Source of the DNA: Humitalea rosea
Lineage (GTDB): Bacteria; Pseudomonadota; Alphaproteobacteria; Acetobacterales; Acetobacteraceae
Assembly: GCF_003253705.1 (NCBI RefSeq)
Contig: NZ_QKYU01000002.1
Coordinates: forward strand, 182,475-246,474
Direction of reading: 5' to 3'
Length of the DNA stretch: 64,000 nt
In this document: positions 8,400 to 15,653 of the stretch, piece after piece
Numbering within the stretch: position 1 is the stretch's first letter
Layout of the letters: each line of letters starts with the position of its first letter
Program-made: the position numbers and the translations under genes
The notes under the pieces: generated by a model
The model's database searches: none
What the model saw: only the letters and a program-made list of their open reading frames with translations
What the model was told of the DNA's origin: nothing

Positions 8400-8425
8400 G
8401 GAGGCCCTTGCCACTTGTCCCTGTC

Positions 8426-8450
8426 TGGTAGTACCAATTTGGTATGACCA
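8426..8450. promoter_or_regulatory. Tandem palindromic operator over the GntR-family gene start
   Basis: A perfect palindrome TGGTA-G-TACCA (8426-8436) is followed 14 bp away, centre to centre, by a near copy TGGTA-T-GACCA (8440-8450). TGGT-N-ACCA is the usual core of operators bound by FadR-subfamily GntR regulators. The second copy covers the ATG at 8444, so binding would block initiation of the regulator's own gene (autorepression is inferred). Confidence 0.6.
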
Positions 8451-9190
8451 GTTCGGATGACCGCCGCAGCCTGCCCCCCGCCGCCCCGCTCGACGAGCGG
8501 GGCAATCTGATCGGCCGGCTGCTGCCCTTCATCGCCCATCGGCGGCTGGAACCTGGCGACCGCCTGCCCTCCGAGCGTGAACTGGCCGAACGCTTCGGCG
8601 TCGGCCGCGGCGCGGTGCGCGAGGCGCTGGCGGTGCTGGAAACCCTGCGCATGGTCGAGCGGCGCCCGAACTCGGGCATCTATCTGCGATCGGTGGAGCG
8701 CCAGGGCTCGATCGAGGCCATGGTGCTGCAAGCCGAGCTTGGCGTGCCACTGGCCGAGTCCGAGGTGCGCGAGGTCGTCGAGCTGCGCCGGATCATGGAA
8801 ATCCAGGGCGTGCGCCTCGCCGCCAGCCGCCGCCACACCGACGACATCCAGCGCCTGGACACGATCCTCGCCGAGGGCGCGTGGCTTGTCGCGCTTGGCG
8901 AGAACCTCGCCGATTACGACGCCGCCTTCCATCTCGCGATGGTCGAGGCGACGGGCAATCATGTCTTCCTGCGCGTGGTCAACGCCTTCTACCTCATGTC
9001 GCGGAACCGGCGTTGGCAGTACTTCGCCGATGGGATGCGCGCGCCCCTTTCGCATCAGCAGCACGTCGCCATGCGCGACGCGGTGGCGGCGGGCGACCCG
9101 GATGCGGCCGAGGCGGCGATGGGCAGCCATCTGCAGAGTGTCGAAGGCTACTGGCTGGAATTGTTGAAGCGACGATCACGCGGGGACTGA
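8444..9190 (+). CDS. GntR family transcriptional regulator, FadR subfamily (FCD domain)
   Basis: A 248-residue regulator. The N-terminal winged helix-turn-helix (about residues 22-85) shows L-P-S-E-R-E-L-A-E-R-F-G-V-G-R-G-A-V-R-E-A-L. The C-terminal all-helical FCD ligand domain (about 95-235) contains D-x-x-F-H and later histidines that bind metal and acid effectors in this group. It sits directly upstream of the enolase-superfamily operon, so it probably senses the sugar acid or hydroxy acid degraded there. Its start codon lies within a palindromic operator. Confidence 0.9.
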   Translation: MTSSDDRRSLPPAAPLDERGNLIGRLLPFIAHRRLEPGDRLPSERELAERFGVGRGAVREALAVLETLRMVERRPNSGIYLRSVERQGSIEAMVLQAELGVPLAESEVREVVELRRIMEIQGVRLAASRRHTDDIQRLDTILAEGAWLVALGENLADYDAAFHLAMVEATGNHVFLRVVNAFYLMSRNRRWQYFADGMRAPLSHQQHVAMRDAVAAGDPDAAEAAMGSHLQSVEGYWLELLKRRSRGD

Positions 9191-9220
9191 ACCTGCGGAG
9201 CGTTGGGGGGAAAGCAAAAA

Positions 9221-10360
9221 ATGAAGGTCACCGACGTCATCTGCCATGTGCTGCAATCCAAGGTGGAGCAGCCCTTCACCTCGGCCCGTGGCTGGCTCTA
9301 CACCACGCGCGCCTCCTGCATCGTCGAGATCACCACCGATGAAGGGATCACCGGCTGGGGCGAATGCTACGGCCCGGCGGTGGTGAACAAGGCGATCATC
9401 GAGACGCAGTATCGCAGCCGCGTGATCGGCCGCGATCCCTTCGATGTCGAGGTGGTCTGGGAGGATCTCTACAACCGCATCAAGGATTATGGCCTTACCG
9501 GCATGACCATCGCGGCGCTGTCGGGCATCGACATCGCGCTGTGGGACATCATCGGCCGCGCGGTGAACAAGCCGATCCACAAGCTGATCGGCGGCGCGCA
9601 CCGCACCGAGATCACCGCCTATGCCACCGGCCTCTACTTCATCGACATGGACCGGCTGGTCGAGGAAGCGGTGGAGGAGGCGCAAAAATACGTCGCGCAA
9701 GGCTTCACCGCGATCAAGATGAAGATCGGCCTTGGCGATCCGCGCCTCGACCTCAAGCGCGTCGCCGCGGTGCGTGAGGCGATCGGGCCCGATGTGAAGC
9801 TCGCGGTGGATGCGAACCATTGCTTCACCGTGCCGCAGGCGATCCGCCTCGGCCGTGCCATGGAGCCGCTGGACCTGTTGTGGTTCGAGGAGCCGATCAG
9901 CCCCGAGGACCACGACGGCTACGTCGAGGTGACGCGGGCGCTGGATATGGCGGTGGCCGGTGGCGAGAATGATTTTACCCGATGGGGTTTTCGGGACGTG
10001 ATCGCGCGCAAGGCGATGGATATCGTGCAGCCCGATGTCTGCGCCGCCGGCGGCATCAGCGAATGCCGCAAGATTGCCGCCATGGCTTCGGCGCATGGGG
10101 TGGAATGTGTGCCGCATGCCTGGGGCTCCGCGATCGGACTGGCCGCAACGGTGCAGTTCCTGGCGGCCTTGCCCGACACGCCGCCGGCCTTCCGCCCAAT
10201 GCCGCCGATGCTGGAATTCGAGCAGACGCCGAACCCGCTGCGCGACCATCTGGCGCGGGAGCCGATCGTGCAGACCCGCGGCATCGTGCGCGTGCCCGAT
10301 GGTCCAGGGCTCGGCATCGAAGTCGATCGCGCCGTGCTCGCGCAATACAAGGTCGCCTGA
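9221..10360 (+). CDS. Enolase-superfamily enzyme (mandelate racemase group), K-x-K type
   Basis: A 379-residue dehydratase or racemase of the mandelate racemase branch that abstracts the proton alpha to a carboxylate. Catalytic residues are all present: K166-M-K168, metal ligands D197, E223 and E249, and the D272/H299 dyad. Having both K168 and H299 means it could act on either stereochemistry. The ATG at 9221 follows a long G-rich ribosome site (9205-9210) and is preferred over an upstream in-frame GTG. The next gene starts 2 bp after the stop. The substrate, probably an aldonate or hydroxy acid, cannot be read from sequence. Confidence 0.88.
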   Translation: MKVTDVICHVLQSKVEQPFTSARGWLYTTRASCIVEITTDEGITGWGECYGPAVVNKAIIETQYRSRVIGRDPFDVEVVWEDLYNRIKDYGLTGMTIAALSGIDIALWDIIGRAVNKPIHKLIGGAHRTEITAYATGLYFIDMDRLVEEAVEEAQKYVAQGFTAIKMKIGLGDPRLDLKRVAAVREAIGPDVKLAVDANHCFTVPQAIRLGRAMEPLDLLWFEEPISPEDHDGYVEVTRALDMAVAGGENDFTRWGFRDVIARKAMDIVQPDVCAAGGISECRKIAAMASAHGVECVPHAWGSAIGLAATVQFLAALPDTPPAFRPMPPMLEFEQTPNPLRDHLAREPIVQTRGIVRVPDGPGLGIEVDRAVLAQYKVA

Positions 10361-10362
10361 GG

Positions 10363-11355
10363 ATGCTGGTCGCCCTGACCGATCCGATCGATCCCGCCGG
10401 CGAGGCTCTGTTGCGCGCCGCCGGGCATGCGGTGGAGCTGCCGGGAGCCGCGGGCCTGGATGCGCTGCTGGCCCGTGCCGATGCGGTGGTGGTGCGGCGC
10501 AAGCTGCCGGATGACCTGGCCGCCCGCGCGCCGCGCCTGCTCGCCGCCGTGCGCCAGGGCGTGGGTGTGGACATGATCCCGGTGGAGGATTGCACCGCCC
10601 ATGGCATCCTCGTCGCCAATGTGCCCGGCGCCAACGCGGATTCCGTGGCCGAATTCGCCATCGCCCAGATGCTGGCGATCGCGCGCCATGCCGAGGGCAT
10701 GTATGCCGAGTTGCTCGCCAAGGGCTGGGATATCGCGCGCGGCCGCACCGCGACGGCCAGCGAATTGCGCGGCCGTACCCTCGGGATCATCGGCGTCGGC
10801 GCGGTGGGCCGCCGCCTCGCGGAGATCGCGCTGCATGGCTTCCGCATGCGCGTCATCGGCCATCGCCGCGACCGCGCCGCCATGCCGCCCGACGTCACCT
10901 ATGCCGATCTGGACACGATTTTTTCCGAGAGCGACTACATCGCGCTCGCCTGCCCGCTGACGGCGGAGACGCGCGGCCTCGCCTCGGCCGCGCGGATCGC
11001 GCGCATGCGCCCCGGCGCTTGGCTGCTGAATCTCGCGCGCGGGCCGGTGGTGGAGGGCACGGCCCTGCTTGCGGCGCTGCGCGAGGGCCGCATCGGTGGT
11101 GCCGCGCTCGACGTCTACGACGAGCAGCCGCTGGCCGCCGACCATCCGCTCCGCGCCCTGCCCAATGTCCTGCTGACCCCGCATGCCGCTGGGCTCAGCC
11201 GGGAGGCGGTGGTGCGGATGAGCACCGGCGCCGCCGAGGACACCATCCGCATCCTGCGCGGTGAGCGCCCGCGCAACTTCGTCAACCCATCCGCCTGGGA
11301 AGCGTCGCGCGACCGGCGCCGCGCCCTGGGCACCCCGGAGCTGGTCTCGGCATGA
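10363..11355 (+). CDS. D-isomer-specific 2-hydroxyacid dehydrogenase
   Basis: A 330-residue NAD(P)-dependent dehydrogenase interconverting a 2-hydroxy acid and a 2-keto acid. The cofactor motif G-I-I-G-V-G-A-V-G-R-R-L is near residues 141-152. The family motif L-N-L-A-R-G-P-V-V-E (catalytic arginine) follows, then the acid-base region T-P-H-A-A-G-L-S with its histidine. The ATG at 10363 is 2 bp after the preceding stop, and its own stop overlaps the next start (ATGA). In context it would act on the keto acid made by, or the hydroxy acid feeding, the neighbouring dehydratases. Confidence 0.88.
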   Translation: MLVALTDPIDPAGEALLRAAGHAVELPGAAGLDALLARADAVVVRRKLPDDLAARAPRLLAAVRQGVGVDMIPVEDCTAHGILVANVPGANADSVAEFAIAQMLAIARHAEGMYAELLAKGWDIARGRTATASELRGRTLGIIGVGAVGRRLAEIALHGFRMRVIGHRRDRAAMPPDVTYADLDTIFSESDYIALACPLTAETRGLASAARIARMRPGAWLLNLARGPVVEGTALLAALREGRIGGAALDVYDEQPLAADHPLRALPNVLLTPHAAGLSREAVVRMSTGAAEDTIRILRGERPRNFVNPSAWEASRDRRRALGTPELVSA

Positions 11356-12533
11356 AGATCTCGCAGATCCACGCGACCTGGTGCCGCGTGCCGATCCCCT
11401 TCGATCGCCAGCACACCAGCGACTTCGGCCGTGTCACCACCTTCGATTCCGTGATTGTGCGGGTGGATAGCGACACCGGTCTGGTCGGCTGGGGCGAGGC
11501 CAAGGCGGGGGTCGGCAGCGCCGCCGCCTGCGCCGGCCTCGCGGCCATCATCAACCAGGATTACGCGCCGCTGCTGATCGGCCAGGACCCGCGCGACATC
11601 TCGCGGCTCTGGGACGTGATGTACAACACGCCGCGTGAGGGCTTCGCGATTGCCAATGGCCATGGCCTGCCCCAGGTCGGGCGGCGCGGCCTGTCGATCT
11701 CGGCGATCGCCGGCGTCGATGTGGCGCTATGGGACATCCTCGGCAAATCGCTCGGCGTGCCGGTCTGGCGGCTGCTGGGCGGGCGCAGGATGCAGCGGAT
11801 GCCGGCCTATGCCTCGGGCGGCTGGGCGGATGCGGACAACATCGGCGCGCAGCTGCAAGGCTATTGCGACAAGGCCGGGTTCCGCGCGGTAAAAATGCGC
11901 GTGGGGGTGATGGATGGCTCGCCCGCGCGCTCCGCCGCACGGGTGCGCGCCGCGCGCAAGACGCTCGGCCCGGACATCAAGCTGATGGCCGATGCGCATG
12001 GCACCTGGACGGTGGCCGAGGCTCGCGCCTTCTGCCGCATGGTCGAGGACCAGGACCTGTTCTGGTTCGAGGAGCCGGTCAGCGCCGACGACAAGCACGG
12101 CCTCGCGGAAGTGCGACGCTGCTCGACCGTGCCGATCAGCACGGGGGAAAGTGAATTCACCCGGCATGATTTCCGGGAGATCGCGGAGCTGCGCGCCGCC
12201 GATGTGCTGCAACCGGATCTGGCCATCGCCGGCGGGCTCACCGAGGGCTTGCGGATCTCGGCGCTGGCCTCGGCCTTCAACCTGCGGCTCGCGCCGCATC
12301 TGTGGTCCGGCGCGCCGGCCTTCGCTGCCGGCATGCATTTGGCTGCGACGCAAAGCGCGGGCTTCATCCTGGAATACTCGCTCGGCCACAACCCGATGCT
12401 GCACGACCTGATCGAGGAGGATTTCCCTGTCCTCGACGGCCACATCGAGATTCCCGACCGCCCGGGCCTCGGCATCACCGTGCGCCAATCCTTCCTTGAC
12501 CGATACGCTCAGAAGCCGGGAGCAGGCGCATGA
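11352..12533 (+). CDS. Enolase-superfamily enzyme (mandelate racemase group), K-x-R type, copy 2
   Basis: A 393-residue member of the mandelate racemase branch. Metal ligands D214, E240 and E266 and the D289/H316 dyad are present, but the base motif reads K181-M-R183 instead of K-x-K. It has a longer N-terminal capping loop (about residues 90-115, N-G-H-G-L-P-Q-V-G) than the other two copies. It overlaps the genes on both sides by four bases. Low similarity to its neighbours shows it is not a recent duplicate, and it probably handles a different epimer or intermediate. Confidence 0.87.
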   Translation: MKISQIHATWCRVPIPFDRQHTSDFGRVTTFDSVIVRVDSDTGLVGWGEAKAGVGSAAACAGLAAIINQDYAPLLIGQDPRDISRLWDVMYNTPREGFAIANGHGLPQVGRRGLSISAIAGVDVALWDILGKSLGVPVWRLLGGRRMQRMPAYASGGWADADNIGAQLQGYCDKAGFRAVKMRVGVMDGSPARSAARVRAARKTLGPDIKLMADAHGTWTVAEARAFCRMVEDQDLFWFEEPVSADDKHGLAEVRRCSTVPISTGESEFTRHDFREIAELRAADVLQPDLAIAGGLTEGLRISALASAFNLRLAPHLWSGAPAFAAGMHLAATQSAGFILEYSLGHNPMLHDLIEEDFPVLDGHIEIPDRPGLGITVRQSFLDRYAQKPGAGA

Positions 12534-13672
12534 CCAAGATCGCCAATATCGAGGCCTTCCCGACCTCCTTCCCGGTGCCGGAGGGCGGCAGCGTCGCCCT
12601 CGGCGTCGGCCGCGCGGTGAAGCGCGATGCGGTGGTGGTGAAGGTGACCACCGACGACGGGCTGATCGGCTGGGGCGAGAGCCACCATGGCCGCGCCCAT
12701 ACCGCCGTCGCGGCCTTGTTGCAGACCACGCTGAAGCGGCTGGTGCTGGGCATGGAGGCAACCGACACGGTTGGTGTCTGGCACAAGATCTATCGTGGTC
12801 AGTTGGCCAGCCACGGCATGGGTGCGGGCTGCGCGCTGGCGATGTCGGGGCTCGACATGGCGCTGTGGGACATTCGCGCCAAGGCCGCGGGGATGCCGCT
12901 GTACCGGCTGCTCGGTGGCGCGTCGAAGCCGGTGCCGGCCTATGCCGGCGGTGTCGCGCTCGGCTACCAGCCGCCCGACGAGCTGGTCGCCGAAGCCCGC
13001 CCGCATATCGAGGCCGGCTATCGCGCCGTGAAGCTGCGGATCGGCGATACCGTGGCCAACGACATCGCGCGGATGCGGGCGGTGCGCCAGGCCTTCGGCG
13101 AGGACATCGACCTGTTGGCGGACGCCAACACCGCCTATCGGCTGGAGGATGTGCGCCGGGTCATGCCGGTCATGGACGAGCTCGGCATGGGCTGGCTGGA
13201 GGAACCCTTCCCCCCGCATGATCGCCGCGCCTATGCCCAGGCGCGGAGCTATGGCCGCACCCCGCTCGCGGTGGGCGAGAATCATTTCACCCGGTTCGAA
13301 TTCGCGCCGCTGCTGGATGATGGCGCCATCGGGATCTGGCAGCCGGACCTGTCCAAATGCGGTGGGCTGACCGAGGCGCTGCGGATCGCCGCCATCGCCT
13401 CAGCCTACAAGATCGCGATCCACCCGCATAGTTCCATGACCGGGCTGAACCAGGCGGCAACGATCCACTTCCTTTGCGCCATCGACAACCCCGGCTATTT
13501 CGAAGCGGATGTCTCGCGGAAAAACCTGTTCCGCGACGCGCTGGTCAGCGAGCCCTGGCGCATCGGCGCCGATGGCTGCGTTCGCCCCAACGAGACCCCC
13601 GGCATCGGCGTGGAGGTCGATGACGACTGGCTCTTCGCCCATCCCGCGATCGAGGGCCCCGGCTACATCTGA
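12530..13672 (+). CDS. Enolase-superfamily enzyme (mandelate racemase group), K-x-R type, copy 3
   Basis: A 380-residue third member of the branch in the same operon. Metal ligands D198, E224 and E250 and dyad residues D273 and H300 are present. The base motif is K168-L-R170. The segment after strand seven reads I-H-P-H-S-S-M, unlike the P-H-x-W of the other two copies, so the active-site wall differs. It is translationally coupled to the preceding gene by ATGA and is followed after 54 bp by the Bug receptor gene. Confidence 0.87.
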   Translation: MTKIANIEAFPTSFPVPEGGSVALGVGRAVKRDAVVVKVTTDDGLIGWGESHHGRAHTAVAALLQTTLKRLVLGMEATDTVGVWHKIYRGQLASHGMGAGCALAMSGLDMALWDIRAKAAGMPLYRLLGGASKPVPAYAGGVALGYQPPDELVAEARPHIEAGYRAVKLRIGDTVANDIARMRAVRQAFGEDIDLLADANTAYRLEDVRRVMPVMDELGMGWLEEPFPPHDRRAYAQARSYGRTPLAVGENHFTRFEFAPLLDDGAIGIWQPDLSKCGGLTEALRIAAIASAYKIAIHPHSSMTGLNQAATIHFLCAIDNPGYFEADVSRKNLFRDALVSEPWRIGADGCVRPNETPGIGVEVDDDWLFAHPAIEGPGYI

Positions 13673-13726
13673 GTTCACGGCGATCGCCCCGACAGAGGGC
13701 GGCGCATCACCAGAGAGGAGGCATTC

Positions 13727-14707
13727 ATGACACAATTCCACAGGCGGGTCGCAGCCGTGCTCTTCGCGGCGGGCACCTTGTTCGCAACCTCGGCCAATGC
13801 CGCCGACCCGGCGTTTCCAAACCGTTCCATCCGCTTCCTCAACCCGTTCTCGCCGGGCGGCACCTCGGATCTGATCGGGCGCATCCTTGCCGATCAGCTC
13901 TCGCAACAGCTCGGCCAGAATGTGGTGGTCGATACCCGCACCGGCGGCGGCGGCGTGATCGCGACGCAGGAGCTGGTTCGCGCCGCGCCCGATGGCTACA
14001 CGATCCTGCTGGCCTCGATGGGCATCATGACCATCACGCCGCAGATGCAGGCGGTGCCTTATAATGTGGAAACCGATGTGATCCCGGTTGTGCCCGTGGC
14101 TTCGGTCTACAACGTCCTCGTCACCGGCCCGAACTCGGAGATCACCTCCTGGCGCGATCTGGCGCAGGCCGGCAAGAATGCCGCCCGCCCCACGACCTGC
14201 GCCACGGTGGGCGCGGGGTCCAGCCAACAACTGTCCTGCGTGCTCTTCGCCTCGCTGACCGGGTCACAGATCACCCAGATCCCCTATCGCGGCGGGGCGC
14301 CGGCGATCATCGACATCACCGCCGGCCGCGTCGATGTGATGTTCGGCAACATGCCGGAATTCATGGGGCAGATCCGGGGTGGCGGCCTGCGCGCGCTCGC
14401 CTATGGCGCGGCATCCGCCTCGCCGCTGTTGCCGGAGCTGCCGGTGATCGCCAAGGACGGGCTGCCCGATTTCGTCATCCCCAACTGGTTCGGCGTGGTG
14501 CTGCCCGGCCAGACCCCGCCTGAGCTGGTGGCGCGCTGGAATACCGAGCTGAACCGCGCTTTGGCCGCCCCCGATGTGCAGCGTCGCTTCGATGAGAACG
14601 GGCTGCAGCGCCTGGGTGGCTCGCGGGAGGATTTCCTGCGCCAGATCGGCACGGATCGCGCCCGCTGGGGTGGCATCATCCGCGCGCACAACATTCGCCC
14701 GGACTGA
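13727..14707 (+). CDS. Bug-type periplasmic solute receptor (tripartite tricarboxylate transporter)
   Basis: A 326-residue receptor of the Bug/TctC family that binds carboxylates in the periplasm. A cleavable signal peptide (residues 1-25, ending A-N-A before A-D-P) is visible. The family's F-S-P-G-G-T-S-D-L-I-G-R motif is at about 42-53, followed by G-G-G-G-V-I-A. A strong GAGGAGG site lies 6-12 bp before the ATG. The TctA/TctB membrane subunits are not nearby, as is common for Bug proteins. It likely delivers the hydroxy acid used by the enolase-superfamily enzymes. Confidence 0.9.
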   Translation: MTQFHRRVAAVLFAAGTLFATSANAADPAFPNRSIRFLNPFSPGGTSDLIGRILADQLSQQLGQNVVVDTRTGGGGVIATQELVRAAPDGYTILLASMGIMTITPQMQAVPYNVETDVIPVVPVASVYNVLVTGPNSEITSWRDLAQAGKNAARPTTCATVGAGSSQQLSCVLFASLTGSQITQIPYRGGAPAIIDITAGRVDVMFGNMPEFMGQIRGGGLRALAYGAASASPLLPELPVIAKDGLPDFVIPNWFGVVLPGQTPPELVARWNTELNRALAAPDVQRRFDENGLQRLGGSREDFLRQIGTDRARWGGIIRAHNIRPD

Positions 14708-14715
14708 ACCCGCGG

Positions 14716-14732
14716 GCGGGGAATTGCCCCGC
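14716..14732 (+). terminator. Stem-loop after the Bug receptor gene
   Basis: A perfect 6-bp stem GCGGGG/CCCCGC with a 5-base loop begins 9 bp after the Bug gene stop. There is no T-run, so it is either a weak terminator or a 3' mRNA-protecting hairpin. Confidence 0.4.
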
Positions 14733-14755
14733 GCCGCCCCCGCGGCCTAAACGGC

Positions 14756-14789
14756 CCTGACGAAGACCATCCTGGTGGCCATCGTCAGG
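14756..14789. promoter_or_regulatory. Inverted repeat upstream of the MarR-type gene
   Basis: Perfect 8-bp arms CCTGACGA (14756-14763) and TCGTCAGG (14782-14789) flank an 18-base spacer and end 13 bp before the ATG. The position suits an autoregulatory MarR operator. A role as an RNA hairpin is also possible. Confidence 0.45.
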
Positions 14790-14802
14790 AGCAGCCCCGC
14801 GC

Positions 14803-15318
14803 ATGACACGTCGCCCAACATCGCCGGCCGCCACGCCGCAGGGTATCGGACCGCGCCCTTCCGATCCGGGGGCGGCGCTGATGGAGCGGCCGGGCGTGCT
14901 GATCCGGCGACTGCACCAGGTGCATTCGGCGATGTTCCAGGAAGAATGCGCCGGCTTCGGGGTGACGCCGGTGCAGTACAGCCTGTTGACCCTGCTGGCG
15001 GGCGCGCCGGGCCTGGAGCAGGGCGCGGCCGCGATCGGGCTGCGGCTGGACCGCTTCACCACCGCCGATGTGGTGCGCCGCCTGGAAGCCGCCGGATTGC
15101 TGCGGACCGAACGCGGGCAGGACCGCCGCGCCAAGATGCTCTTCCTGACCACCCATGGCATCGAGGTCTTCACCGCCATGCAGGCCTGCGTGGACCGCGC
15201 CCATAGCCGGCTGGTGGAGCCGCTGCCCGAACGGCGCCGCGGGCCGTTCCTGCGGGTGTTGCGGGAGCTGGTGACCCGCCACGGCATGGTTGGCGATCCG
15301 CCGCCGAAGGTTCGCTAG
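14803..15318 (+). CDS. MarR family transcriptional regulator
   Basis: A 171-residue MarR-type winged-helix regulator. The DNA-binding core runs about residues 50-115, with V-T-P-V-Q-Y-S-L-L-T-L-L, a recognition helix around D-R-F-T-T-A-D-V-V-R-R-L-E and the wing R-G-Q-D-R-R-A-K-M. The first 27 residues are proline-rich and likely disordered. It lies between the hydroxy-acid operon and the end of the long minus-strand operon, whose last gene overlaps it tail to tail by four bases, so it could regulate either. MarR proteins of this kind often respond to aromatic or phenolic ligands. Confidence 0.88.
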   Translation: MTRRPTSPAATPQGIGPRPSDPGAALMERPGVLIRRLHQVHSAMFQEECAGFGVTPVQYSLLTLLAGAPGLEQGAAAIGLRLDRFTTADVVRRLEAAGLLRTERGQDRRAKMLFLTTHGIEVFTAMQACVDRAHSRLVEPLPERRRGPFLRVLRELVTRHGMVGDPPPKVR

Positions 15319-15653
15319 GCGGCGTCCGGCGGCCGCTCATCCGGCGGCGCGATGGCGGTGACCAGGTCGCGCAGCAGCGGCTTGTTGGGCAGCGGGTCCA
15401 GCCGCATTTCGCGTGCCTCCAGCCGCGCCGTGCAGGCATAGATCACGGCGCCATCCAGCCGCATCATGCATTCCTTGCAGGCATTCGCATTCAGGCAGGC
15501 GTAGCGCATCGCAAGCCCCGGGTCGGTATGCTCCCGCACCCAGCGCAGCCCGTCGAGCACGGACTGGCCCGCCTCGAAGGGCACCTCGAACACATCGCGC
15601 CGCGGCGCCTCGCCCGGGCCGCCACGATGGATGGAAAGGATCGCGATGCTCAT
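15315..15653 (-). CDS. Small 2Fe-2S protein like the N-terminal domain of succinate dehydrogenase SdhB
   Basis: A 112-residue ferredoxin with the SdhB/FrdB 2Fe-2S pattern C-x4-C-x2-C (in Y-A-C-L-N-A-N-A-C-K-E-C, about residues 52-61) and a fourth cysteine in I-Y-A-C-T. The C-terminal domain that carries the 4Fe-4S and 3Fe-4S clusters in SdhB is absent. It starts inside the stop of the flavoprotein gene (ATGA), so the two probably form a soluble two-subunit enzyme with the ferredoxin passing electrons to or from FAD. A longer upstream frame overlaps the flavoprotein gene and is not used. Confidence 0.82.
   Translation of the reverse strand: MSIAILSIHRGGPGEAPRRDVFEVPFEAGQSVLDGLRWVREHTDPGLAMRYACLNANACKECMMRLDGAVIYACTARLEAREMRLDPLPNKPLLRDLVTAIAPPDERPPDAA

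Noticed and set aside
6735..8414. 559-codon minus-strand frame opposite the yeeE-yedE-blh genes
   Set aside because: Antisense to three genes with clear motifs; translation is low complexity.
9221..13672. Recent tandem duplication of one enolase-superfamily gene
   Set aside because: The three proteins differ in length, base motif and capping loops and share only family-level residues.
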